Part shown: one piece after another, positions 1-11,149 of the stretch
Numbering within the stretch: the first letter of the stretch is position 1
How the letters are laid out: the number at the start of each line of letters is the position of its first letter
NCBI GenBank assembly: GCA_022385755.1
Contig: MU278378.1
Coordinates: 195,755-259,754 of the forward strand
Reading direction: 5' to 3'
Source: Trametopsis cervina
Lineage: Eukaryota; Basidiomycota; Agaricomycetes; Polyporales; Irpicaceae
Length of the DNA stretch: 64,000 bases
Notes under the pieces: model-generated
Database searches by the model: none
Told to the model about the DNA's origin: nothing
The model's input: the letters and a program-made list of their open reading frames with translations, nothing else
Made by a program: the position numbers and the translations under genes

Positions 1-869
1 GTGAGCTGTTGGATTGAGTTCGGGGGAACATCGAAAGTTGAGGCTTGATTCATTGCAACAGAAGATCGGTTAGTTGGAGACGGTGACCGTCCTGACGAGC
101 GTACTCACGGACTGAACCATTCAAGATGGTGATAGAATCGAAAATGGTGGCACAGTCTTCGGAGATGGGCGGCAGGTCACCAAGAGACCCGCATGTGTCG
201 GAACCTGCATCTATCAGTGGCGCTGGAGCGTACAAGATGGATGGAACTTACAGAGCTGATTACACACATTGATCGTGGGAGGGAGAGTAGGTTGCGATGG
301 TGGAGGGGAGGCTGTTGTCGGCGGAACAGAGGTAGGTTTTGTCGGGGTGGACGGGGCAGTGGTTGTTGGCTGAGATGCCGTGGTGAGAGAGGCTACATGG
401 GAACAAACAGATGATATCCTTACGTTCTGCATACATTGCGAATACCAAGGGTTCCATGCCTCACAGAAGAACCCTGACGTACAAGATGTAGCGCCGGTGA
501 ATCCTATGCCGCCGCCTGTTTTTTATGATCATCATATCAGCCTTCACTTTCATGAGCTGATGCAGAGACAGCAACGCACATTGACCCCAGGGCTGAGCGA
601 CTCCAAAGGTATTGGACGCCAGAGCTGGAACGACGACGTCTAGGCATGATAGACTCTCAAAGCGGATGGTGTTCTCTCCCAGTGTCACATTCGAGTTCGC
701 GAGGGAGACGGGGTTCTCGCACGAGGATGAGGACCTGCCCGCTGGGGAGACGTCAGAATTCTGCTGAATACAACGCAATGGTTGATGAGAGTGACTTACA
801 GATAAGAGCAGAGGCCACGGAGGCGGACCACAGAGCGGTCAAGATTGCGAAAAATGGGAAAGATGACAT
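1..869 (-). CDS. Secreted CBM1 cellulose-binding protein, 3' end outside window
   Basis: Read on the minus strand as exons 800-869, 580-741, 424-515, 252-369 and 109-222. Phases agree at every junction, and the last donor at 108-103 leads off the left edge. The start at 869 opens a signal peptide (MSSFPFFAILTALW, then SASVASA). After about 48 residues containing two cysteines comes a fungal carbohydrate-binding module 1 at about residues 72-106, with WGQCGG, GATSC and NPWYSQC; it should bind crystalline cellulose through aromatic residues. A Pro/Thr-rich linker follows (about 109-147), then a cysteine-containing region (CGSLGDLPP, SEDC) that I do not recognise. The product is therefore an extracellular protein of unknown catalytic type. 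An N-terminal CBM1 before a linker is a usual layout; the extra cysteine segment ahead of it is less usual. The CBM1 call is firm. Confidence 0.85.
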
Positions 870-1738
870 TGGATCTGTTTTGAGAGGCACAACGTAGCGA
901 GGTTTCTGGGGACCGTTGTGGCGAGCTCGACATAAACCAAGCGACTTGTTTTATATCGTGATCCATGCAACATCCCCGGGGTATGCATTGTGTCCAGTCA
1001 TTTGGAATACGGGCAGTCATCGACGACAGTCGCTAGAATACGACTGATGCTTTTCAACATTACGAAGGACTTGTACGGCCATTTCTCGCTGTCCCTGTCA
1101 CAGAAGAATTGTCAGAACGTGTGGTACACAGCATGTGTGCCCCTTCCAGACTGCCCCAGACCGGATGGAAATGTATAGGTGTCGAGGCGATGTCGTTGGA
1201 CTATTCAAGTCCACCAGTGCTGTCAATCATTGGCAACAAGTGTTTGGTATTGACTGGCAGGACACCGAGGACTTTGGGAGACAAGAGTGAGAATAGTAGA
1301 GCGACCCAGACCAGATATGTTTATACAGTCATGCGATATTGTACGTTCGGCCGCCATCGGTAGCGTGTTGGGCTTCTTGTCGGACGTCGATCAGCGGTAC
1401 TGTCAGAAAGAGACGCACAGATAATTTGCTCACAACATATGAGAGATGTTATGTCCTCGGGAAAACACCGCCAAGACCGTCGATTGGACGGGCCAGATAC
1501 TACATTGGAAAGCGTATCTGGATCAGGGCTGTCGCTCAGGCCCGCTATATTGCGATCCTCAGCTACCTCGTTTCACCACCCACCTACTGTCGTAAGCCTC
1601 GGAATCATTAACGTGGACGAAGTCTAGAGACGGATCGATAGGCGGTCAAACAATAAATTACACAGCAAGAAATGCACCAAGGAAATTCCTGCGGAAAATC
1701 TGACAACCTGTATCTACCTCCAGGGAGCGCTACGCGGC
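870..1738. other. Intergenic, no supported gene
   Basis: Upstream of the CBM1 gene and downstream of the p24 gene. Several open frames of 60-90 codons exist on the plus strand, but none shows a recognisable motif or a chain of compatible splice sites. I see no repeats or RNA genes here. Confidence 0.5.
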
Positions 1739-2677
1739 TTATACCTTGTACCTTCTGCCTGTCTTGGTGAAGAACGTGCGGAGTATGTGGACTTGTGCAC
1801 TAATGCGAGCGGTGAGCATCAGCAGTCATGTAGGAATGGCTGAAACATACACTGCCATGCCAATTATACCCAGTGATTCGAAGAGGGCGTACCAGAACAA
1901 ACGGCTGTGAGAGAAGCGGGGTCATTAGTCAACAAACGTAAGACGGGGACCGGACGTACTTGGTAGTGGATTTCACGATGTCGAATCCCCGGTTTTCGCG
2001 TGTATGGAAGCTAAAGTCGAAGATCTCAATATCTCCCACTCATTCAGTTCATGTCCTGCGCAGCGACTCACTACTTCTGCGTCCTCTTGATATTCAACAA
2101 ATGCCCGTTCAACCTGAATACACTCTCCTCTAACGCATTCGTTTGTTCCGATATTTGCGCCTGTCTCGCTGGCGGCTCTCGTCTTGGCTCGCTCTCGACC
2201 ATTATGTCAAAGTCGATGAGCTTCTCTGTGAGCGTGGACATATCATTCTCGAAGCAGAACGAGTATTCCCCGATGGTGTTGGCGGTAAGGACGTAGTCGC
2301 CCTGTCGCTCGCGTCGTCCGTCGAGCAACAGTTTGGAGTTGGGGTCCAGGACTTCGAAGTCAATGTCGAAAGAGCCTCCGGACTGGACCTAAGGGGCGGG
2401 GCATGTGAGATCAATGCACGGAGTTGACGGGTAGAGCACTTGAAAACGTACGGCAAAGTAGAACTGGATATTATACAACTCAGAATGCCGAACGACTAGG
2501 AATAATGTGAAAACGCACCCCGAGCTTCTCGTATGGCTTGTCCACATCCGCGTAGAAGCATAACCTCTCGTTGGCAGCAATGGCTGTCGTGAGCGCGGTC
2601 GCTCTGACTACCAGCAGAGCCCTAAAGAAGAGAAGAAGTGAAAGTACAAGAGATGAGGATGACACTCTGGAGAGCAT
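1739..2677 (-). CDS. p24 family (emp24/gp25L) cargo receptor
   Basis: Six exons on the minus strand: 2519-2677, 2452-2463, 2072-2388, 1960-2010, 1851-1904 and 1739-1799. They total 654 nt (217 aa) with all phases closing. The product is a type I membrane protein of COPII/COPI vesicles that selects cargo between ER and Golgi. Visible parts in order: a signal peptide (MLSRVSSSSLVLSLLLFF), a GOLD-type beta domain (ERLCFYADVDKPYEKLG, FYFAVQSGGSFDIDF, GEYSFCFEN), a coiled-coil stretch (EESVFRLNGHLLNIKRTQ), the conserved YFHTRENRGFDIVKST segment, one membrane span (ALFESLGIIGMAVAQVHI) and a short cytosolic tail TKTGRRYKV. Length is normal for the family. The second exon is only 12 nt and encodes FYFA. 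I cannot assign the exact subfamily (Emp24, Erv25 or Erp) from the tail. Confidence 0.93.
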
Positions 2678-3595
2678 CCTGGAAACCTCGGTCTTTTGGT
2701 CGTTGGTGAGGTCGTTTCAGTGCACTGAGCGCATTGACGAGAGCAATAAACGCTCGTGATGTGGAAGTACGGAGATAGCCGATACGCTGGCCACTTCGCT
2801 ACCACCATTCACACTGCTTCAAGTCCACTTCAAGGCATGTATGGTAAGACAGCAGCTCGAGTTCTTGGGCAATGAATCGCATCCTTATAAATATATCCAG
2901 GACTCGATCAATTTAGTCGCCTGAACAGTACACTTTGACTCCTTGGACTTTGTCGACTATTAAGTGCACCGCCAAGGCTCTTATGTATAGCTGTACTTAT
3001 ACCACGCCCGGGTCGTCAGTGTACTCTGGAAGGATAAATGCAATCAGCGTTTAGAACGACCCATGCCCATATTTCCGGATTCTGTCACCTTTTACGATGG
3101 TTTGCGTGGAACATGGAAATCTTTCTATCCGCTTCCCAGCCGACTTTTCTCGCCTCTTTCACACTACGTGAGTAAAGCTATATTTTAGCTCCCATGATAA
3201 CAAATTTTGGACAGGATTGCTTATGCGTTGTCTGGTGGTGGTGATTACAGTCCTTGGTGACTTTGTCTATCAGGTGCTGTCCGGATTGAACTGGAGATCT
3301 GTGTGTGACATTTGGCAAGCGCATGTTCCCTTTATTTTTATATCACCAGCAGGTGCAAGATATAGCGACTGGAATTTGGTCGACGGCCTGCATCAACCTT
3401 CAACTTACTCAGCTGCCTTCCCTGGGCGGGCGGAATGTTCCGCACACCGCAATTAAAGGCAATCCCAATACCTTACTCAATGGCAGCGCAAATGCGGAGA
3501 TTGATTGCAAAACACTGTGACCTCTGCTCGCCTCTACTCACCCCCATCCTTTGCTTTCAAACGACCATTATCGCTACCAAATCCTCTCCTTAGGC
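2678..3595. promoter_or_regulatory. Divergent promoter region of the p24 and Rua1-like genes
   Basis: The two start codons face away from each other across 918 bp. A TATA-like stretch lies at 2886-2895. Small open frames at 3217-3520 show no motif. The frame that runs into the Rua1-like gene stays open from 3551, but the first ATG is at 3596, so 3551-3595 is read as 5' untranslated sequence. Confidence 0.4.
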
Positions 3596-6500
3596 ATGTC
3601 GCCGCCATCGCCTCGCACACCAACGCGAGCCCCTCCCTTACCTCACGACGTATTCTCGCCCTACCACTCATACTTTGACTACGCTTTTCAACCGTGCCCC
3701 TCCCCCACTCCTTTTCCTTCTACTGACAGAACTACACTCGACGCGATCTCTCCTTACCAGTACCAACTTGCGCACTTAAATTTCACTCCACTTCTCGGAG
3801 CATCTGCCGCTTCATCCTCTGGCGCGACTCTGAGCGCGACCAACGCGCTCCTTTGGGCTCAGCAGAGGGCCAACGCCCCGTACGACGCGTCGCACGCGCT
3901 CAAACCCAGTGTTCCGAGCTTCAGCACGCTCACAGCGGCAGAAACTCTGCTTAGCGTCCAGCATGGGTCGTCTCCATCCAGGTCACCCAGTTCCTCCCAG
4001 CTTCCATCTCAGGATACCTCGCCCAGTCGACTCGCGCCGGCTTGGCCGTGGTCCCCACCCAAATTTTCAATCTCCTCTCCCTTCACTTCGCCTACGTCGC
4101 AGTCTCACGCGGGTTCGAAATCAAGCTTGCGAAAGGCGAATCCTTGGTCCGATGGACAAGATGAAAACTCGAATGCAATGGCAATGAAGAGTTCGCAAGA
4201 GTCATATTCATCCCAGTCGTCGTCTTTGGACCACACCGTTGGTTCATTGTCGTCCCCGTTCAGGTCGAAGTGGACTGAACTCCCGAAAACCCCTTCAAAG
4301 GCAGAACGGTTGGAAGGACGGCACATGACGCGTGACAGACGCAGAAAATGTGAGTCATTATCGTCACGCTCGGTGGTCTATACCTGAACTCAATTCATTA
4401 CCTGTTCTCAGACCTTTGGGCGTCCCCTGAGCAACGAGGAGACACGAGCTTGTCTTCGGTATTGAATTATGATTACACTCTCAAGTCACCCCAGACTCCT
4501 GGCCGCGAAAGCGCAGGAGGCTCGTTTGGGTCATTTGAAGATGCGCTCAACGGCACTGGTATAGGGTTTTACAATCTGTCCGACCCACTTCAATCGCAGC
4601 TGTATACGCCTGATGCGACCAAGAGGGCATTTGTAGCGATCTCGGATGTCTCGCCAATCTTGAGGCATGGTGAACAGATGAAAGAGCAGGTGGAAGGACA
4701 AGTTGCTCCCGTATGCGCTCAAGCTCCAAGCCCCATCGATGTGGAGAGCGATTCAGACAAAGAAGATGGACTATATGCGTCTTCCAGTAGCTCGAACGAC
4801 GAGGAAAGGATGCATAGCAGTGTCTATGAAGATAGCGAAGAAGACGAGTCAGATGAAGAATTGCCGCATGCTGTGGTCAAGACATCTGAGCCGTCCTGCG
4901 AAGCCCGCCTTGCAAACCCATCTCAATCCCCTCTCCAGATGACTGAACGCACTAATGACCGCGCTAATATCACGGCCGCCCTTTATTCAACAAGAATTGC
5001 CGACCCGTCTCACTCCTCACTGCATTCCTCAATTAAATACCAACCGGGTCGCCTTACTGCGGCACTGAATACAACCCGCGCCGCAAAGGTGAGGGCGGAA
5101 CGGGCTATTGCAGCGTTGGCTGCGCATGAGTCGTTATCGCCTCCCAAGACCAGAGTCAAAGACAAGGAAAGACCCGGTGCTGACCTCACGTATACCGACG
5201 GCTCCGAATGGGGCTCTCCTCTATCATCCGCTCCCTCAACCCCTCCAAACAATCGCCAATCACCTAGGCCGCTGGTGAGCCCCAAATCCCTTACCTTACG
5301 TAACAAGGAGCGTCCGGTGGACATAGACGACCTCTTCGGTACACGTATTTCTCCACTTCAACGACCTACGAGGGCGCACACGAAGGCTCTTGCCGCAGTC
5401 TTACGCCCATATCACGCCGTAGATCATGAACCCACAGCAACAACCTCCGCCACACGTTCACTAATCGCTGGCCAAAGGACGACTATCGCAAGCAAGGGCC
5501 GCAAACGAGCAAGGTCTGAGGTTAACACGCCAGGCGAAACCTCTATCCGGAAAATGAAGAAGAGGAGACTTTCGAGCGGTAGGAACACAGGAATTGCTCC
5601 TCCAGGCGGAAATACACCGAGTGACCCAGCTGCTTCTGCTTCTGACGAGGGCGCGAACGACCGTGGACAGGACCCCGGCCGCAGAACCTTCCCTCCATCG
5701 GTGACAATCCACAACTCGTACTCTGCCTTCTACCGCAAGTTTGCTCTGCCCAATGATAGATTCAGGTATGGTGTTCCAGCCATCGTCACCAATACAGCAT
5801 ATTGACAAGCACATGTCCCCTTGTTACGGATAGCCCTTCTTCGCTGCCTGGCGCCGTGAAGAACGAACCGCGTTCAGAGTTCGACCTGTACACGCCGCGG
5901 TGGGTTAAGGGTAGAGGTACTACGAAGGTGCGATTGGCATTCGTGTGGTCTCGTTGCCCAAGCAAGATACTGATGGATGAGCTACTGCAGGTTGGGCTGT
6001 GTCCGATCTGTGCAGAACCGCGCTCAAGGGGCGGCGAGGGCAAGAGGCTGTGGTTGTCAATGAAATTTAGCGCATTCAAGTATGTTTTTTGACTAGATTG
6101 ATCTATCGGGTATTGACGCTGTCCTTTTCAGCTATCACATGCAGTATTATCACGGTAAGTCTCCTCCTCCTCCGCCTTTGCGTGCCCCGCCTGCAACCAG
6201 ATTTTTCTGTAGGTATTTCGCCTTCGTCAGGCCTGCCTTTCTCTCCTCCTGTGGCCTTTGAGTTCAGCACAGATCTCCCACAAGCTAAACAGGGCTTCAA
6301 GCAGAAGCAGGAGAAGACCAGGATCGAGCAAGGGAAATGTCATAAGTGCCGCCAGTGGGTACCCGTTGAAGGTGTTAAGGATGTGGAAGTGAAGGTTCGA
6401 GCTTACATCAAAAGCAGATGAAGGACGCGACGCGCTAATCGTATTTTGATTTTTCAGGTTAAAGAGATCTTCTGGTACGTCGAATACAGTCTACTGCTCG

Positions 6501-6695
6501 CTATCTCTCGTGGTTCTCATCCTTCGTAGGTGGAAGCACGCCGCTGTCTGTCATCAACGCTCAACCATTTCTGGAGAACAAGGCATATTTATCGAAGACG
6601 AAGTTTATAAGGCTGCACTGGCTGCTGCGAACAACCAACCTGAACCTGCAGAATCCGGATCTGAACTCAACGAACAAATTACCGAGGATCAATAA
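3596..6695 (+). CDS. Rua1-type transcription regulator
   Basis: Eight exons: 3596-4349, 4412-5765, 5834-5927, 5991-6079, 6132-6154, 6213-6394, 6458-6474 and 6530-6695. They sum to 2679 nt (892 aa). The first 730 residues are disordered, rich in Ser/Pro and acidic runs (DSDKEDGLY, DSEEDESDEE), with a basic patch GRKRARSE that could be a nuclear signal. The C-terminal 150 residues match the Rua1 C-terminal domain: GLCPICAEP, then NYHMQYYHG (a Cys2-His2-like set) and GKCHKCRQWVPVEGVK followed by WWKHAAVCH (a second Cys2...His-Cys set). In Ustilago maydis Rua1 activates the ustilagic acid glycolipid genes; the targets here are unknown. Exons 5 and 7 are 23 and 17 nt. The same reading frame stays open for about 150 codons beyond the TAA at 6693. 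The family call is firm, the biological role is not. Confidence 0.88.
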
Positions 6696-8150
6696 CTTAT
6701 TCCAGCGCAAACACTCGCAACATTATTGCAAGACCCACCATTATTCAGAGTCGATTCGCAACAACCCGCACCAATTCGCATTAAACCGCTGACAGACGAG
6801 ACAAGCTGTATTGATACTGATTCGCCATGGACACACGACGAGCAGCAAGAAGACTGCTCTATGCCTAACTTATTCTTGATACCACCATTAGCCCTCAAGC
6901 AGGACCCGATCACACGACTCCATCGCTGGACTTGTTATTGCATGCTTTCTATCGCCCTCGCATTTGCCCCTGCCTTTCGCATCATCGCAACATTGTACTT
7001 CTCTGCTGTATCCCGGACTAACAGGCCCCTTGACGTCTTTCGCTCATCCGCCCTTGTTCTCGCTGACACTCTGGCTTTCTCGCTCTGCACCTTTCTCGCA
7101 CCATATCGCAATCGCTGTATTTCGCACTCATGTATCACCAACCCATGATGTAAACTGCTTCTCATCTCGTGTATCGTACGCAACTTCATACTGCATGTAA
7201 CCCACAATTAAGACAATGCAATGCCCCTATCCGTGCACGACTTGCACGACTTTAGATATTGCAACAATGTGTTATATATATTGCGTTGACACAGACACAG
7301 ATGTCCCAAGCGGACAAAAAGACAAAACAACAGGGTAAAGGATAGAAGGAGCAATAAAAGAAGATACAATACACACAGTAGCCATAGCAAAGCGCGAAAG
7401 CTAAGACGAAGTGAACAAAGAACGTACGTAACAAAATAATAGCAAATATGAATATCGACAGTGAACTTGAAGCAACAGACCTCGACGGCCGTTTTAGTGA
7501 TAATTGCGCAAGGCGGGCTGACGAATAGATAGTCAGTACATAGCCGAAGCCGTCAAGGACTCGGCAGCTTACCTTTATACAAATACATACACGTAGCTGT
7601 TAAGCCGAAAAGATGAAGATGCGCGTGTAAAACTGCGCCATAATGCTGCTGCGTGGTCCCCTTCTAGACCTCCCGCAGGCCACCGCAGAGCGATAATATG
7701 GGCCTATCCCCGATAGGCCCCAGCGACTGAATAAGGGAAAGTTCGCTATTCCTCCTCCTCTCCACTCGGACGGCCTTCCGACACCAATCGAAGGGTTCAG
7801 GCTGGTATTCGCAGCAATACCACCGGTGCGTGGTTCCGCTCCATGCCCGTCACGTCCCATCCACACATGTTCCAGTTGTGCACACCCACACGTGCACACA
7901 CCGCTGTTGAACCAAAAGTGGAAGCCCTACGGAGAAACGTGTTAGCCTCTATTACATCAAAGTCAATAACCATTCATGCCCACGCTCTCGTGTTCGGAGA
8001 CACGGGCTGTGAACAAGGCAGCATAGCGACATGCGCAAGGCAATGACCTCACACTTCGATCCGACTCACCTCGAAGAGCAGCCTACACGCTGCACCGTCG
8101 CGACGCGTTAATGGCTACTCAGCGCCACGACCATCCCTCCTCCGCGCCCC
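6696..8150. other. Intergenic with a coding-like continuation of the Rua1-like frame
   Basis: Positions 6696-7148 continue the last frame of the Rua1-like gene without a stop. The first part is coding-like (DPPLFRVDSQQPAPIR, DSPWTHDEQQEDC), then it becomes hydrophobic and less convincing. From 7150 to 8150 I see only scattered short frames and nothing recognisable. Confidence 0.4.
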
Positions 8151-9343
8151 CTACAACCACCCTCTTGTCTCGGTAGTAGCAGCGGCCTCACAGGCCCGAC
8201 ACCTCCTCGACTTCTTCACTTCCTCCTTGCACTCTTGACCAATTTCGTCATAGTGCCGCGGCTTCCGGTCCCTCGTTCTAATCCAGTCGAACCCCCCGTC
8301 ATACTTGATTCCGGCGCGTTCGCCCAGCCCGCGGAGGAGTTTGCGCAGCCCTTCATAATCCGGCAGGTCGCCGAACTCGAGGCCACGGCAATATGTGTAG
8401 AACACCTCGAGCTCCGGAGGAAGGCCTACTGTGAGAAGGTTCTCGCATTCGAGCTTCTTAGCGAGTATGAGGGCCCATGTGTGTGCCGTGGTGGTCCCTT
8501 TCAACTTCCGCCACGGCAGCGATCCTCGGAGGAAGTAAATGAGCACGTAGGCAAGGGACTCGAGGTCGTCACGCCGTGAGCACTCTGTGGAAACCGGAAG
8601 GATTAGAAGACAATGAGGAGTGGAATGTATATGCAATACTGACCGACCCCTTGGTGCGTGTTGATGCTCGCAAATAGACTCGTACCGACACCGTGCTGGT
8701 CCTCCTGCTTGTAAGGGATGTGGCGGCCCGTCTTCGCGTCCCGGAATTTTTTCGCGAGGCCAAAGTCGATGACATTCAGCACCGATTCAGCGGGGTCGCG
8801 TGAAGACATGACAAAGTTAGCCGGCTTGATATCGCGGTGGATAAGCCCCCGCGAGTGAATATATTCGATGCGGGTGAGCTGGCGGTTAAAGTGTTAGAGA
8901 GTGCCACAAGCGCGCGAACATAGGAGGTTGGGGGTGAAAGAGGCGAGAGGAGAGAAATAGGGGGACGGGCATACCATTTGGTCTGCGAGCAGTAACACGG
9001 TTTTCAACGAGAAGTGCCGGTTACACCGCCTGAATAGGTCCTCCAAGCTTGGGCCAAGCAGGTCAATGACCATGACGTTCCATCCGTCTTTCTTCCCTGA
9101 CCACATCATCCATGGCACCCCAGGCCCGCCCTGGAGTGTCTTGTATATCTTTGTTTCTTGTTGTAGGGGCGTAGAACCCGAGGCAGAGTGTGTAGAGGGG
9201 TACGAAGGGTGTGGGATAGCCGGCTCGAGCTTGATGGCCACCTCTTTACCAGCGATGGTGTGTATCCCAGAGTATACTGAGCCGCACCCGCCGACTCCAA
9301 GCTCAGAGTCGAGTTTGTATTTTCCGCCAAACGTGTATTCCAT
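8151..9343 (-). CDS. Casein kinase 1 family protein kinase
   Basis: Three exons on the minus strand, 8975-9343, 8644-8878 and 8151-8584, give 1038 nt (345 aa). The protein is essentially a lone kinase domain. It shows a glycine loop ([12 protein letters not shown]), the catalytic lysine in VAIKLE, the catalytic loop [13 protein letters not shown], the DFG element [10 protein letters not shown] and the CK1-typical SINTHQG...[13 protein letters not shown]. The catalytic residues are all present, so it should phosphorylate Ser/Thr. The segment that is usually GTARYAS in CK1 reads GTSLFAS, and the glycine loop is also unusual. This suggests a divergent, possibly lineage-expanded paralogue rather than the essential Hrr25/Yck type. 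The C-terminus is short and basic, with no prenyl or palmitoyl cysteine pair. Confidence 0.92.
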
Positions 9344-11149
9344 GTTTTGTATTCTTTATTGGTGCAAGGTTGTGGGGTGTGGAAGTGACCGAGTGAGAGC
9401 GCTCCCCGGCGTGCGACGCGCTCTTTGAACGATAAATTAGACTCAGTCAGAGCCTGTCAGGGAAGTAAGGAGAGCAGACGAGCACAAACGGCCCAAGACG
9501 CGAAGGAGTGGCGAAGGAAGAGAGTTAGCTGCAAGCAAAGGGTTGAGCCCAGTCGTGACATCTTGGCCATGCTTATGTCATCCAACATGCACGTGGTCAA
9601 TTTCCCTTCATACACTCTTCAGACTGGCAACGCCTGCGCAGTGGACGGGACGAATATGTATATGTTGGCAGGTTGGATAGTACGTTATTGACATCGAGCT
9701 AACTACTAAAGTACGAGTTGTTGGAACCACTATCACCATCCGGCCTGAGCAACACCCATATGTTGCCACAGCATGACAGAGGGTTCGCCTTTGGAAATCA
9801 GTTTCAGCAGTTCACAGAGCGCATTTTGCCCTTAGTCCCTCGACACATAATCAGAGTTCTCTGACACTGGTTAGCATCGGCGGAGTATATTTGTCTCAAA
9901 AAACTGGGCTGGCTGAGACTTTTGACAACTCCAGGCTTTGCTCAGACACCACCCAAGCCTGAGGTCCTCTGAGCTGAGCGCGGAGCGCTGTACATCACTA
10001 ACACTGTACTTCATAGTAATGACATATGAGCCACACCCAGAGAGTGATGAGGGCATGGAGCATTTCGAAAACATAAAAATATTGTATATCTCGTCTCTGA
10101 GAACCTTCCGTAACATCTCCAGCTTGCCGAGGTACATAATCCGAAGCATGCGAGGCATAGCTGGAATCTGACGGGCTGACTCACGGTCTGTTCTGGTGAG
10201 CTATACCTGTGCAACAGCGACGTCGTATAGTTCAATTGTATGGGGATGATAAGAATACCACCATCCAAGTACGTCCAGATACCCGAGGTATTCGTTGCTA
10301 TATCATGGGACTATCCGCATAACATAATAGTCAGTTATCTTCCTGGACGCACCTTACAATCTCTCTTATCAAGCTGCACAGCTGCACAGCTTCAACATCC
10401 AAGATATCTGGCGCCTTCTGGACGAAAATATCATTTGTCATGTGGCCGTTCTTTGAACGTCTTGGAAGACATCATGAGAGAGATGCAAGCCGCGCTGAGA
10501 CCGTCAGGACGAGAAGATGGGAGCGCAACCAGGTTAGACTCTCTGAAATACCAATATCTATTGGAAAGCTTTACCTGGTACGGCATTTGTCAAGATGGAC
10601 TGCGACCGTGAACAATACGGTTCACGGTCCTGGTAATTTGCTAGGTAGTGGAGATTGTGAGCAAATGCGGGACAGTTGAGGCAGCGGTGGACATGTTTAG
10701 CTGACGTGAGAGCGACAGATACGCATGCCTCCGTTGCGGACGGAGAGGCATTAGGACGGTCATCGCCGCTGTGGGCGAGCAAGCATATTTCCTCGTCACT
10801 GGCGAAGCTGCAGCACAACGCGCATTGACGGAATTTCTGTAGGAAGAAAACGTTCTAAACAACCACCGGGTGGTATAAGAGTCATAGAAGTATGAAAAAG
10901 TTATTTGAGCAGGAGGAGATGACTGCTATGCGGCAGCAGCCGTGGTCGGAGGATGAGCGGGAGTGGGTACAAACGCCGTTGCACGTGATTACCCCGTTGC
11001 GGGGGGATCAGGGACCGTAAATTCGCCCCCTCTAATAGGCTCAGCAACTTGCCCTCCTCCCCGCCCTCCACCAACTTCATCGTCGTTGGGAACGACCCCA
11101 ATCGCAGACCGGAGCCAGAGTCTGCTGCAAGCGCATTTGTATCGCAGCC
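9344..11149. other. Intergenic, possibly with decayed coding sequence
   Basis: About 1.8 kb between two gene starts. Frames at 9871-10158 (minus), 10240-10611 (plus) and 10558-10818 (minus, with a Cys-rich stretch FRQCALCCSFASDEE after an acceptor-like TTCCTACAG) look weakly coding. I could not chain any of them into a gene. They may be remnants or a lineage-specific gene with many introns. Confidence 0.35.

Noticed and set aside
3551..3595. Upstream start for the Rua1-like gene
   Set aside because: The frame is open from 3551 but begins with TTG; the first ATG is at 3596 and starts the Pro/Ser-rich protein.
10240..10611. 123-codon plus-strand frame
   Set aside because: No motif, no supporting splice partners, and weak coding character; left as unresolved intergenic sequence.
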